Source of the DNA: Helicoverpa zea
Taxonomy: Eukaryota > Arthropoda > Insecta > Lepidoptera > Noctuidae
Assembly: GCF_022581195.2 (NCBI RefSeq)
Contig: NC_061472.1
Coordinates: 4,960,001-5,024,000 of the forward strand
Length of the DNA stretch: 64,000 nucleotides
Direction: 5' to 3'
This document shows, one piece after another, positions 46,701 to 54,822 of this stretch. Numbering within the stretch: position 1 is the stretch's first letter; each line of letters opens with the position of its first letter. The notes under the pieces were generated by a model. The model worked only from the letters and a program-made list of their open reading frames with translations. It did not search any database and had not been told where the DNA came from. A program made the translations under genes and the position numbers.

Positions 46701-49700
46701 TACTTACCACCGGCACATCGTTTTGCTGCATTCAAAGCGCAACATGATCTCTGCCACTCTGGTATCAAGGCGACTAGGAAGCAAGTGACATCGAAGTTCT
46801 TCTGGTCATCCATGAACAAAGACGTAACAACGTGGACAAGAAACTGCGTCGGCTGTCAGCGAGCAAAAGTACATCGTCACGTCGTCACGCCGCTAGGAAG
46901 TTTCCCGCCATCTCAACGCTTCGAACACATACATATCGATATAGTCGGCCCACTTCGACTATCTTACGATTATCGATATTGTGTTACGATCATGGACAGA
47001 TTTACAAAGTGGCCAGAAGCTGTACCAGTGCGCGAAATAACAGCTGAGATCGTCGCAAAAGCGCTTTATGAAAACTGGATTGCGAGATTCGGCTGCCCAC
47101 TACGTATATCAACCGATCAAGGCAGGCAGTTTGAATCGTCGTTGTTCAGCGCGCTAATGAAGAAACTCGGCATTACACGCATACGTACAACTGCATACCA
47201 TCCGCAGTCAAACGGTCAAATAGAGCGCTGGCATCGTACGCTAAAAGCTGCGTTAATGGCTAGAGGCGCAACTACCAACTGGAGTGACGAACTTCCCACC
47301 GTACTACTTGGCCTCCGAACAGCGCTGCGTGAAGACAACAACCTAAGTCCCGCGCTAATGACCTACGGTTCTACGCTACGTGTGCCATCGGATTTCTTCG
47401 CGCCGACTACTACAATTAACATGTCGGACGAAGATTACATACGCTGCCTCACACAAACGATGACGTCACTCTCACCTTCGTGCACTACCGCGAGAACATC
47501 AGCCAGTCCCTTCATACATAAGGACCTCGGTACGTGCACACACGTCTTTGTGAGGAACGATACCGTTCGAGCGCCGCTGACACCACCCTACGATGGACCG
47601 TATCCTGTGCTACAGAGACACGAAAAATTCTTCAAGATACAGCTACCGAATCGAGAGACAGTTGTATCGCTGGATAGACTGAAACCGGCATACATCTGCA
47701 ACGAAATTGATTCGCCAAACACTACGTGTCCTACGAGTACACCGAGCATCGTGGATCCTGTACCTTCACAGCAACCCTACGTCACCAGGACCGGCAGAGT
47801 ATGCAAGCCAAACGTACGCTTCGCTAAGGGGGGGGTACTGTGAGGTACGCTTCGCTACACCACCCACAACATGGGATTGAAGACCGCTCGCGCCGAACGC
47901 GTTATATTTACGTTCGTGCTATCTCGCTCGCGCGCGCATCTGTCTCGTTTCTTTTAGGTACTCACAGAGTCTTGTCAGAGCGTTCTTATTGGACAATCGC
48001 GCGACGCTCTCGCTTGAGCGTTAACACTACTTCGGCCCCTGTTATTTTAGACTTAAGCTCGTTCTGTATTTACAAAATATACGAGACTCCACTTCTGACT
48101 CTCGTCGTGTACGGACGTGTCGCTCTGCGCTCGCCCGTTTACGACTTTTGTCTTTGTTACGCCCGACGTAACGCTCACCGTAGTCGCTCTGCCGACTACA
48201 AATATATCAATCTAAAGCTGCTTTTTTCAAAGCGGCGGACGATTATCCTGTTTCTAAAACGTTTGTGTCAAGTAAATTCACTTGACCCCTTCTGGGTAAA
48301 AGCCACAGTTTCGTGGTTCTCGGTTGAAACCATACGGTGCCAACGAAGCCGAGAGGGTGTTGACCCAATCACACCCGCCGAACCCCTTCAGGGCAAGGCA
48401 GTCAATTGGACGGGAGCTCGGATTTCGGCCTTGGGGGATCTCCTAGTCGTGCCTTGCATCTGGTTTGCTTTCACAGCTACACACCTGGTGTCGGTTGGGT
48501 ATCTCTATACCCTTCGCACTAGACTGGCTAGGGCCCGTTCGCACAATAAGACTGGCGAACGGTTTACAAGCTTAGGGCTCACCAATAGGTACTCACCTCC
48601 CTGCCTATACCCGGCAGGGAGGGTTACACATCCCCGGGCCCATCCACCCGGGGAGATAGGAGATAGGTTGTTAGGTTTTTATAATTAGGCCCCCACCTCT
48701 TTTAGCTCGGTAGCCCTCTTCCCTCACGGGAAAATGACTACCGAAGTAATTAAGTTCTTCTTTGAGGTCCTCCTCAAGGACCAAGACATCGTCGCCAAAT
48801 ATGGCGACATTATTAGTAACCTTGATATCAAGGACCCGCGACTAGCGCGCTATTGTGTTATAGATAACGGCTCAACAAAGGAGGCCGGCGCAGCTGTGCC
48901 GCGCCCCATTGTCGAGCCTATAATTGTCTCTTCGGGGAAAACCGCCGCATTAGCGGAAACGGTAATCCCCAATACAATGGTCGATGCCCAGCTGCACTCG
49001 ACCATTGTTTCTAATCCCATTGTCTCACAGACAATGGAAATAACTCAGGCGAGTGCACCTGCGTCAAACGTCGACGCCGAATGCATGGACACCTCGTCCT
49101 CCCGCTCTGCCTCACCCGTCCCTGAGGATGCTCAACCCTCCGAGCCCTCTGACTCCTCTTCCTCCGATGAAGACTTCACCGTCGTACTGGGAGGTAAGAG
49201 GAAAAAGAACAAAAACAACGACAAGGCGCGCAAGACCATCGCCCTTGCCGCATCTCCTCTCCCTAGCCCGCCCGCTGTGTCTACAGCATCCCCCGCCCCG
49301 TCACCCTCGACCTCGCAGGTCGCTTCCTCCCAAGGTGCCGCTAAGCCCAAAAGCGCACCTAAAAGCAAACCTCCGCCGCCTGTATACTTACAGGACAAGG
49401 CGAAATGGACCGAAGTGTCCAAGCTGTGTGTTGATCGTAAGATCAACTACAGATCGGCCTCCAATACCGGCAACGGTATCAAAATCGTCCTCCCTACGTC
49501 AGACGACTATAGGGAAATAACTAAAGCGCTAAGAGCGAGGAACATTTCGTTCCATACGTACTCCCTCCCTGAGGAAAAACCTCTCCGGGTCGTCATTACC
49601 CGTATTCCGAAGGAAATCCCTTCGGATGACATTTTAAGTGACCTTAAGTCACAAAACATCCCTGCGACGCAAGTCCATAGGATGCACCGCGCCCGCAGCG

Positions 49701-52700
49701 GCCACGCCTTCGACATGGTGCTCGTAGTATGCGAGCCGTGTCCTTCCAAAATCCACCCGATTTTTAACATCAAATCGGTGTGTAATTTAACCGGCATCTC
49801 AATCGAGAAGCCAAATAGATCTGGCATTGTATCCCAATGCCACCGTTGCCAACTGTGGGGTCACTCACAGCGCAACTGTTTCGCCCAGCCTAGGTGCGTG
49901 AAATGCCTAGGCCAACACGGCACCTCCGACTGCCCGCGACCCAAGGACCGCACTCTGTGCACCGAGCCTCCGAGCTGTGTACTCTGCGGCGCCTCAGGCC
50001 ATCCCGCCAACTACCGCGGCTGCCCAAAGGCCCCAAAAACGTCTCCCAAGCTGGCCAAGCGTGCAAACGCCCGCCAGCTAAGGGAAAGCCCATCAGCGAG
50101 GCTACCTACCGCTCAACTTCCCGAGCGTCTCAGCCCACAACGGCCCTCCCCATGGAACCCTCTCAACCATCAGAGAGCCTTTCCAACCCCGAGGCCAACT
50201 CAGCCCCAGCCAACTCCCGCCCCGGTGAATAATTCCACCGCGGCGCCCGCGAGCTTACCTCGCGTCCCTCCCGTCCTTCCCTCCGCGCCCTCCGCGCCCT
50301 CCGCGGCTCCTATAGCCGCCAAGCTCGCGCAAGCGCAAGCGCCATCCAAATCCGTCGCGCCCTCTTCTAGCCCAGTATCAGCGCTCAGTTCTATGAACGT
50401 TATACTGAGCACGTTCAGTGTATTCACGAGCGACAGAGCTCAACAACTTTCGAGGGAGATAGTCGCCAGCAATGGCGACCTTATCAAACTCTACTCCGTT
50501 ATGCAGGAGTATTCAGACGTCGCCCAGGCAGTTCAAAACCTGCCTCACTTTAGGAAATAGAAATGGATAATACATCCAAAATTAAACCCCATTCCCTTAG
50601 GCTTGGCTATTATAATGCCAACGGTATTCTCGGCCAACGCGACGAGATTTCCGCCTTCCTACAATCCCATAAGATAGACATTCTTCTCGTACAAGAGACC
50701 TTCCTAAAGCCGCGTGTACGCGGCCCTAATATAGCTAACTATAAGTTAATTAGAAATGACAGGATCACACGCCACAAAGGCGGCACGCTTATCTATTATA
50801 AAAGATCGCTACATTGTGTAGAGATCACTCCCCCCGACTTAAGCTGCATTGAAGCCTCGATCTGTCGACTAGCCATGTCCCATCACCAGTCGATCACTCT
50901 CGTATCGGCCTACTGCCCTCCCACGTCCTCATCCTTTCAGTCCTACGACCCGATCCTTTTCACGAACGATCTCAGAGCCTTACTAGGCCTGAGCGACTCT
51001 GTAATAATAGCAGGCGATCTAAACGCCAAACATCCCGCCTGGAATAGCAACACTACTTCTCCAAGAGGCAGGTTGCTATTCAATCAGTGTGAATCCCTCA
51101 ACTTCGATGTCATCGCTCCGATGCATCCCACTCACTTTCCTAATATAGTCGACCACCTTCCCGACGTTCTCGATGTAGCGCTCCTCAAGAACGTAAACTT
51201 ACGTTTACATTCGATCGAGGTACTACACGAGCTCACCTCCGACCACAGACCGGTTCTTGTGGAACTAGCCTCGCGCTCAGGCCCACTCGACCCGGATCGC
51301 CCTCCTCCCACCCAGATTGTCACGGACTGGAGAATGCTAAGCGAAAGCTTAAAATCCTCCTCCGCCCAGTTAGAATCAATTCCCGATGAAATCAACTCAG
51401 TCGCTGACATGACGGGCGCGATCGGCTCGTTCACCGAACACGTACAATCCACCGTGGACAAGTGTTCACGTAGAGTTGAAGCGACGAGCTTTCATCGCTT
51501 CAAGCTCCCGGATGACGTGCGTGCTCTGGTGACCGAGAAGAACGCGGCTGTCCGTGCCTACAGTACTTTTCCCTGCGACGCTAACAAGTCTCACATGCGT
51601 AACTTACAGCGTGCTGTAAAGGAACGCCTTGCTGAGATGCGTGAAACGCGCTGGGACAAGACGCTGAGTGAACTCGAGCCGACTCATCAAGCCTTCTGGC
51701 AGCTTCAAAGGAAACTCAAATCCGATGAAGTAGCTTCCACCCCGCCGATCAAACGCCCCGACAATTCCATCGCCTTCGAGGACGATGAAAAAGCGGAATG
51801 TCTGGCCGACAGCCTCGAGGCTCAATGCTCGCCTAGTACCCAACCGGTCGACCCGGCTCACCTACTAAAGGTCGAAGCCGAGGTCGAGCGCAGATCCTCC
51901 CTACCACCGCAAGAAGACCCCGACGATCCCTTGCCACCCGTCACTCCAGACGAAGTGGCAGAGATCATCAAACGTCTCAAACCCCGTAAAGCTCCGGGCC
52001 CAGATAGAATAACCAATAAAGTGTTCAAAATCCTACCCGCCTCCCTCGTAATGCTCATGACCGCGATCTTCAATTGCGCCATGACCCATAACCTGTTCCC
52101 ACAGGCATGGAAAGAGGCAACCGTAATCGGTATTCCCAAACCCGGTAAACCAAAATCAGACCCGTCCAGCTATCGCCCTATCAGTTTACTCAATGTGTTC
52201 GGCAAGATCTACGAGATACTTATCTATAAGCGTCTCAAAGATTACGTCGAAGCAAAGAGTCTTATTCCATTAGAACAGTTTGGTTTTCGAACCCATCACT
52301 CTTGTGTCCAACAAGTCCACCGCATCGTGGAAGGTGTGAGCCACGGATTCCAACGTGGCCAACTCACCGGCACGATTCTCTTCGACATAGCAAAGGCATT
52401 CGACAAAGTCTGGCACAAAGGCTTGATTTACAAGCTTTACCAACTCGGTGTCCCAGACCGTCTCGTCGTCATCTTACGAGACTTTTTGTCGAATCGCACC
52501 TTTCGCTATCGCATAGACGGCACTCTTTCTTCGGCCCACCCTATAAAAGCTGGCGTCCCACAAGGCTCGGTACTCTCCCCCATCCTCTTCACGCTATACA
52601 CTAGCGATATTCCTAAGAACAAGCATGTTCAATTAGCCTTATTCGCCGACGACACGGCAATCTACTGCTCAGGCCGCAGCCCAGCCGCCATAGTGAGACA

Positions 52701-53733
52701 TCTCCAAGCCTATTGCAACACCCTAGGTGTCTGGACTAGGCTATGGAGAATCGAACTCCACCCCGACAAAAGCCAGGCCATACTCTTTTCGAGCCCCCGC
52801 CGTAGGCTTCCTCCCGCGCCCCCGTCAGTCACCATGTTTGGTAGGCCGATTCCTTGGAAGGAGCATGCCAAATATCTAGGTGTAATCTTAGACCAGCGCC
52901 TCTCATTCGCCGAGCACATACGTAAGGTGCGCTCTAGAGCAGCCTTTGTGTACGGCAGATTGCACATCTTGCTCAATTCAAAGAGCAAATTATCTCTTAA
53001 ATCCAAGTTACGCCTCTACGGATCGTGCATACGCCCCGTCATGATGTATGCTTGCCCTGTGTTCGCACAGGCAAGCCATCGCCGCCTTCACAGAATGCAA
53101 GCCCTTCAAAACCGTGCCTTACGGAAAATCACAGGAGCTCCCTATTATGTTCGAAATGAGATTCTTCATGTCGACTTAAAAATCCCTACCATCCGCCAGT
53201 ATATGAAGCGTGCCGCCATACGGTACTTCGAACGCGCTGAGAAACACGATAACTCACTTATCGTGTCAGCCAGTAATTACACTCCCTCCCGCATCAGTAG
53301 GATTCGCCGCCCTAGGCATGCCCTTCTAGAACCTGACGATGAGATAACTGTCCTCCAAGAGAGTAGTAAACTCACTAGCACCCTATACAAACACAAACCG
53401 CGTTCGTACAAACCTCGCCGCCGAGGTCCGCCGCGACGTCCCGTTCTCTGTCCTCCCGACCCTTGCTCATCGAGCCAGCCCGCGAGCTGAGCCAGTAGCT
53501 TTAAATTCCCCATTTAATAATAATGATCATATGATCCAGCCTGTCCCTTTGCTGCCTCCCCAGCGACGCCCTAAGCCGAGGTCCGACCCCACAGGGGGTA
53601 CCCTTAGCGCAGTCGCTTAGTTTATAAGTTGTTTTACGCCCCTGGCTGGAGGCCTTAAATTCTAGGCATCCACAGGGAAAAGTCCGGTTAAGCAGTACAC
53701 GGCCTCCTAGGCTGAACTGCGAGATGCCATACC

Positions 53734-53768
<35 letters not shown>

Positions 53769-54609
53769 ATATACGATATACTATACTCTTCTACTTTACA
53801 CCATCATTGCTGTTTTATTTATCAACTTTACCTGCATTGCTGCTACAAAGGCATCCCACCTTTGCTGCTAGGATGCGATCCATTTACCTACTTACTAAGG
53901 TAAAACATCTACTTATTATTTTGTATTTCAGGATGTTGCGTTCAACGTTGAAGACGTACAAAAAATCGTAAGAGACAATATAGAGCTCTGCCTAGGAGGA
54001 AACACGTACAGCCACTCCCGATGTCCGCAATGGATCAGCATTATTACGGACAAAACCCTCGCAAGATTGAACAAACTTAACAAGCCTTTCAAATATATTT
54101 GTGAGTACCTAAATGAACTAAGAATGTAGAAAGATAAATTTTAACATTTCTGACATGACTAATAAACTGTCTCCTTAGATGTTTGATCATGTTTGTAGGC
54201 CTAGGACTTACCGTCTAACAGTTATGTTCAAATACTTCCCAGTAAATCCTGGATAGATCTCCTTAAAACAGCTTCGACGTCGACAAATTTAAGAGGAGGA
54301 CATATTATATACCTACCAGTAATCGTGGATTAAAAGACGAAACTGCAGCATTTAAATTGACTGCGTAAAAGCTCTTGATAGATAACCGTCGTGGCGTGGT
54401 AAAGACATCCATATTGATGCTCTGCTTTTATTACTAGTTCTTTGTTGTTTCCAGTGAGGATTACAATAACGCAGAAGAACGGAGCTGGTCTGCACACAGC
54501 CGCTGCTTATTACTGGGACACCGCAACAGACGGTACTTGCACAGTGCGTTGGGAGAACAAATACATGTATTGTATAGTCAATATTTGGGGTCTTGCTTTA
54601 CAACTATAA
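41692..54609 (+). CDS. Dlc90F: Tctex-type dynein light chain (DYNLT)
   Basis: Light chain of cytoplasmic dynein that binds the intermediate chain and cargo. Three exons: 41,692-41,718 (MAAQEDDDE), 53,932-54,100 and 54,455-54,609. All introns are GT-AG and the joined frame is 116 residues, against about 111-113 in known members. Family hallmarks: IGGN-type LCLGGNTYSHSR, then KPFKYI, then ITQKNGAGLHTAAAYYWD and DGTCTVRWENKYMYCIV. It ends LALQL, slightly longer than usual. Exon 1 is short; it is assigned because it keeps phase 0 into exon 2, has a strong GTAGGT donor and encodes the expected acidic start. The first intron is about 12.2 kb and almost entirely one nested retrotransposon, in the same orientation as the gene; without it the intron would be about 170 bp. 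Premature polyadenylation in the element is a risk. Confidence 0.88.
41815..43874 (+). repeat. 5' LTR, interrupted by a truncated LINE
   Basis: LTR sequence is 41,815-42,058 plus 43,802-43,874. The interval between is a 5'-truncated Jockey-like LINE (42,059-43,789) and one copy of its 12-bp target duplication tacaaaatatac (42,047-42,058 and 43,790-43,801). The 87-codon frame at 41,816-42,079 is LTR sequence and not taken as coding. Confidence 0.9.
42059..43789 (+). pseudogene. Jockey-like LINE, 5'-truncated copy
   Basis: This copy begins in the middle of ORF2 and keeps about the last 486 codons, including the reverse transcriptase with FADD and the C-terminal region, open to the stop at 43,516-43,518. 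It also has the 3' UTR and a 28-A tail (43,762-43,789). It aligns without gaps to 52,031-53,733 of the full copy; I count about 19 differences in 1,703 bp. It lacks the endonuclease, ORF1 and 5' UTR and so is dead on its own. Confidence 0.9.
43877..43888 (+). other. Primer-binding site (tRNA-Trp type)
   Basis: TGGTGACCCCGA starts 2 bases after the 5' LTR and is complementary to the 3' end of insect tRNA-Trp (…TCGGGGTCACCA). It is the start point of minus-strand DNA synthesis. The match weakens after 12 bases. Confidence 0.75.
43897..44724 (+). CDS. gag: Gag of the Ty3/Gypsy element
   Basis: Structural protein of 275 residues forming the retrotransposon particle. The ATG at 43,897, 22 bases after the LTR, is the first in frame. 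The N-terminal part has the Ty3/Gypsy Gag pattern FWREYPRMWFIQFEAVV and YRYVLGQLQ. The middle has LLRRMRELGGN and WMNHLPPQMRVVL. A C-terminal basic stretch RSRSRSKS precedes a zinc-knuckle variant CYYHYRFGDQARRCVSPC, i.e. C-x2-H-x9-C-x3-C, the CHCC motif of the CsRn1 clade instead of the usual CCHC. Pol lies in the -1 frame and its open frame starts before the Gag stop. Confidence 0.88.
   Translation: MMEHKQEVSEPTELAVVSVQSRLLPFWREYPRMWFIQFEAVVEPQKTSDENKYRYVLGQLQPTDLQHVTDIVIKPPETKKYEAIKQRLLSVYEQSEVKNFKNLISGLELGNQKPSQLLRRMRELGGNMITEDGIKIEWMNHLPPQMRVVLSVNTDSSLDMLAAMADKMMEYSESANIAAVSSSQPDSAAVNQQIMSAQIQVLSKQLENLTLEISELRSRGRPNHRRYQRSRSRSKSTARHQHDPNRVCYYHYRFGDQARRCVSPCARRNQKKSEN
44697..47843 (+). 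CDS. pol: Pol polyprotein (PR-RT-RH-IN) of the Ty3/Gypsy element
   Basis: The frame is -1 relative to Gag, opens at 44,697 after a stop, overlaps Gag's last 28 bases and runs to TGA at 47,841-47,843, five bases into the 3' LTR. Numbering from 44,739: aspartic protease DTG at 27-29; reverse transcriptase with FSKLDMKMAYYKI and catalytic YIDD at 325-328; RNase H starting with D479 (TDASDHG); integrase zinc-binding residues H669, H673, C703, C706 and catalytic D734, D793, E829 with the DD35E spacing. No internal stop or frameshift. All catalytic residues are present, so it could be active. A -1 ribosomal frameshift is needed for expression; the slip site is not certain. No chromodomain is recognisable at the C-terminus. 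Confidence 0.92.
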   Translation, partial: AKSKEVGKLEEAPTVADVGVTTTSNRLCVFDRNTNHRFLVDTGADISVLAATPIHKKKCSPTSYKLYAANSSPINTYGEKDLQIDLGLRRRFRWSFVVADVKTSILGADFLRHFKLLVDLHQKKLIDKVTQLSINAVEISSMQQAVYVLSNKQTYQDILKQYPDLLRPMSLKTPAKHNVVHHIETTGQPVFARARPLPPDKYKAAKDEFERMMEMGICQPSKSPWASPLHVVKKKDGSLRVCGDYRRLNSVTLPDKYPIPRIQDFTYQLHNKKIFSKLDMKMAYYKIPINKEDAQKTAIITPFGLFEFTCMPFGLRNASQTFQRFMHEVLRGIEGCFSYIDDILLYSDNEQEHKELLHRVLDRLNKYGVSLNVNKCEFAQAKINFLGYEVTADGIKPTEERIKVISSYPQPKTIIELRRFLGMLNFYRDCLPNQADMQSELNKYLRNGKKNDKTPITWTPAAEQAFQKCRQSILECATLSHPIAGTPLCIMTDASDHGIGAVLQQRDNAAWKPLAFFSKTLSATQSRYSTYDRELLAIYAAVKHFRRLIEGCDVTVYTDHKPLSYALSRPQSSSDTQRRERQLHFISQFVKNIVYVKGEENSVADALSRIDEIQCPSNIDYDKLSRDQDQDDELKQLKLQPNLKFISVTLPGTQRPITCEMSTSTLRPYLPPAHRFAAFKAQHDLCHSGIKATRKQVTSKFFWSSMNKDVTTWTRNCVGCQRAKVHRHVVTPLGSFPPSQRFEHIHIDIVGPLRLSYDYRYCVTIMDRFTKWPEAVPVREITAEIVAKALYENWIARFGCPLRISTDQGRQFESSLFSALMKKLGITRIRTTAYHPQSNGQIERWHRTLKAALMARGATTNWSDELPTVLLGLRTALREDNNLSPALMTYGSTLRVPSDFFAPTTTINMSDEDYIRCLTQTMTSLSPSCTTARTSASPFIHKDLGTCTHVFVRNDTVRAPLTPPYDGPYPVLQRHEKFFKIQLPNRETVVSLDRLKPAYICNEIDSPNTTCPTSTPSIVDPVPSQQPYVTRTGRVCKPNVRFAKGGVL
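47826..47835 (+). other. Polypurine tract
   Basis: AAGGGGGGGG, three bases before the 3' LTR: the primer for plus-strand DNA synthesis. It lies inside the end of the pol frame. Confidence 0.8.
48734..50560 (+). CDS. LINE ORF1: nucleic-acid-binding protein with zinc knuckles
   Basis: A 608-residue RNA-binding, Gag-like protein that packages LINE RNA. The N-terminal third is acidic and disordered, with Ser/Asp/Glu runs and a lysine-rich KRKKNKNNDK. A region with RVVITRIPKEIPSDDIL resembles the PRE_C2HC domain of insect Jockey-type elements. Three zinc knuckles start at residue 369: CHRCQLWGHSQRNC, CVKCLGQHGTSDC and CVLCGASGHPANYRGC. The C-terminus is Pro/Ala/Ser-rich. The start ATG at 48,734 is preceded by gggaaa and is the first in frame. 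Confidence 0.88.
   Translation: MTTEVIKFFFEVLLKDQDIVAKYGDIISNLDIKDPRLARYCVIDNGSTKEAGAAVPRPIVEPIIVSSGKTAALAETVIPNTMVDAQLHSTIVSNPIVSQTMEITQASAPASNVDAECMDTSSSRSASPVPEDAQPSEPSDSSSSDEDFTVVLGGKRKKNKNNDKARKTIALAASPLPSPPAVSTASPAPSPSTSQVASSQGAAKPKSAPKSKPPPPVYLQDKAKWTEVSKLCVDRKINYRSASNTGNGIKIVLPTSDDYREITKALRARNISFHTYSLPEEKPLRVVITRIPKEIPSDDILSDLKSQNIPATQVHRMHRARSGHAFDMVLVVCEPCPSKIHPIFNIKSVCNLTGISIEKPNRSGIVSQCHRCQLWGHSQRNCFAQPRCVKCLGQHGTSDCPRPKDRTLCTEPPSCVLCGASGHPANYRGCPKAPKTSPKLAKRANARQLRESPSARLPTAQLPERLSPQRPSPWNPLNHQRAFPTPRPTQPQPTPAPVNNSTAAPASLPRVPPVLPSAPSAPSAAPIAAKLAQAQAPSKSVAPSSSPVSALSSMNVILSTFSVFTSDRAQQLSREIVASNGDLIKLYSVMQEYSDVAQAVQNLPHFRK
50563..53490 (+). CDS. LINE ORF2: AP endonuclease and reverse transcriptase
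   Basis: A 975-residue enzyme that nicks the target and copies LINE RNA onto it. The endonuclease occupies about residues 10-230: YYNANGIL near the start, VQETFLKP with the catalytic Glu, IIAGDLNAKHPAWNS, and TSDHRPVLVEL with the catalytic Asp-His pair. Reverse transcriptase spans roughly 480-760: PGPDRITNKVF, PKPGK-YRPISLL, GVPQGSVLSP and catalytic FADD at 694-697. The C-terminal region ends in a basic Pro/Arg-rich tail. Its ATG lies two bases after the ORF1 stop and in another frame, which suggests termination-reinitiation. No break is seen. Confidence 0.92.
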   Translation: MDNTSKIKPHSLRLGYYNANGILGQRDEISAFLQSHKIDILLVQETFLKPRVRGPNIANYKLIRNDRITRHKGGTLIYYKRSLHCVEITPPDLSCIEASICRLAMSHHQSITLVSAYCPPTSSSFQSYDPILFTNDLRALLGLSDSVIIAGDLNAKHPAWNSNTTSPRGRLLFNQCESLNFDVIAPMHPTHFPNIVDHLPDVLDVALLKNVNLRLHSIEVLHELTSDHRPVLVELASRSGPLDPDRPPPTQIVTDWRMLSESLKSSSAQLESIPDEINSVADMTGAIGSFTEHVQSTVDKCSRRVEATSFHRFKLPDDVRALVTEKNAAVRAYSTFPCDANKSHMRNLQRAVKERLAEMRETRWDKTLSELEPTHQAFWQLQRKLKSDEVASTPPIKRPDNSIAFEDDEKAECLADSLEAQCSPSTQPVDPAHLLKVEAEVERRSSLPPQEDPDDPLPPVTPDEVAEIIKRLKPRKAPGPDRITNKVFKILPASLVMLMTAIFNCAMTHNLFPQAWKEATVIGIPKPGKPKSDPSSYRPISLLNVFGKIYEILIYKRLKDYVEAKSLIPLEQFGFRTHHSCVQQVHRIVEGVSHGFQRGQLTGTILFDIAKAFDKVWHKGLIYKLYQLGVPDRLVVILRDFLSNRTFRYRIDGTLSSAHPIKAGVPQGSVLSPILFTLYTSDIPKNKHVQLALFADDTAIYCSGRSPAAIVRHLQAYCNTLGVWTRLWRIELHPDKSQAILFSSPRRRLPPAPPSVTMFGRPIPWKEHAKYLGVILDQRLSFAEHIRKVRSRAAFVYGRLHILLNSKSKLSLKSKLRLYGSCIRPVMMYACPVFAQASHRRLHRMQALQNRALRKITGAPYYVRNEILHVDLKIPTIRQYMKRAAIRYFERAEKHDNSLIVSASNYTPSRISRIRRPRHALLEPDDEITVLQESSKLTSTLYKHKPRSYKPRRRGPPRRPVLCPPDPCSSSQPAS

Positions 54610-54822
54610 TTATTATTACTTTCACGCTATATGAGTGCTAGACGAATCGATTTACTATTGATGACCGTCGTTTGTGCAATGGTGAGGATTTTCATAAGTT
54701 TTATGTAGGTTAGCAATGATGTATATGCATCATCTTACACGCGCTTATAAAGCCCAGCAAACACGCGCGTCTATTACGTTAGTCTGAAAGTGCTCTTACT
54801 GTAGTTAAGCCTGAATGGCTAA
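54610..54822 (+). other. 3' flank of the dynein light chain gene
   Basis: AT-rich sequence after the stop codon, probably 3' UTR. No clear AATAAA is seen before the transposon that begins at 54,823, so the polyadenylation site is not placed. Confidence 0.4.

Larger units (their letters stand above)
48083..53762 (+). mobile_element. Jockey-like non-LTR retrotransposon, full length
   Basis: About 5.7 kb: 651-bp 5' UTR, ORF1, ORF2, 3' UTR of about 240 bp and a 29-A tail (53,734-53,762). The 12-bp target duplication and poly(A) tail show target-primed reverse transcription. ORF1 with zinc knuckles and ORF2 with AP-type endonuclease followed by reverse transcriptase and no RNase H fit the Jockey clade. 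Both ORFs are intact, so this is a potentially active source copy. The first base could be 48,083 or up to two bases later, since the duplication may be 12-14 bp. Confidence 0.9.
41815..53847 (+). mobile_element. Ty3/Gypsy LTR retrotransposon (CsRn1-like) with LINEs in both LTRs
   Basis: A complete element with TG...CA ends lies between 4-bp target duplications AAGG (41,811-41,814 and 53,848-53,851). Without the LINE insertions each LTR would be 317 bp and the element about 4.6 kb. The primer-binding site TGGTGACCCCGA matches the 3' end of tRNA-Trp, and Gag has a CHCC-type zinc motif; both are traits of the CsRn1 clade. The domain order protease, RT, RNase H, integrase confirms Ty3/Gypsy. There is no env frame. 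By eye the two LTRs differ at one position (a/g near 42,032), so insertion is recent. Confidence 0.92.
47839..53847 (+). repeat. 3' LTR, interrupted by a full-length LINE
   Basis: LTR sequence is 47,839-48,082 plus 53,775-53,847. The interval is the complete LINE (48,083-53,762) and the second copy of its target duplication tacaaaatatac (48,071-48,082 and 53,763-53,774). The insertion site is the same nucleotide as in the 5' LTR. Confidence 0.9.

Noticed and set aside
47840..48688. 282-codon open frame crossing from the 3' LTR into the LINE
   Set aside because: It joins LTR sequence to the LINE 5' UTR across the insertion junction and has no domain; the first 80 codons also occur in the 5' LTR as a chance frame.
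49053..50427. Other-frame open reading frames over LINE ORF1 (49,053-49,520, 49,894-50,232 and minus-strand ones)
   Set aside because: They are shadows of ORF1 in GC-rich, proline-coding sequence; only the 48,734 frame has zinc knuckles.
43762..53762. Long A runs as sequencing or assembly artefacts
   Set aside because: Both runs sit exactly between a LINE 3' UTR and a target duplication, as expected of LINE poly(A) tails.
41815..53851. Endogenous retrovirus with envelope
   Set aside because: After integrase the frame ends at the LTR and no third ORF exists, so this is an LTR retrotransposon without env.
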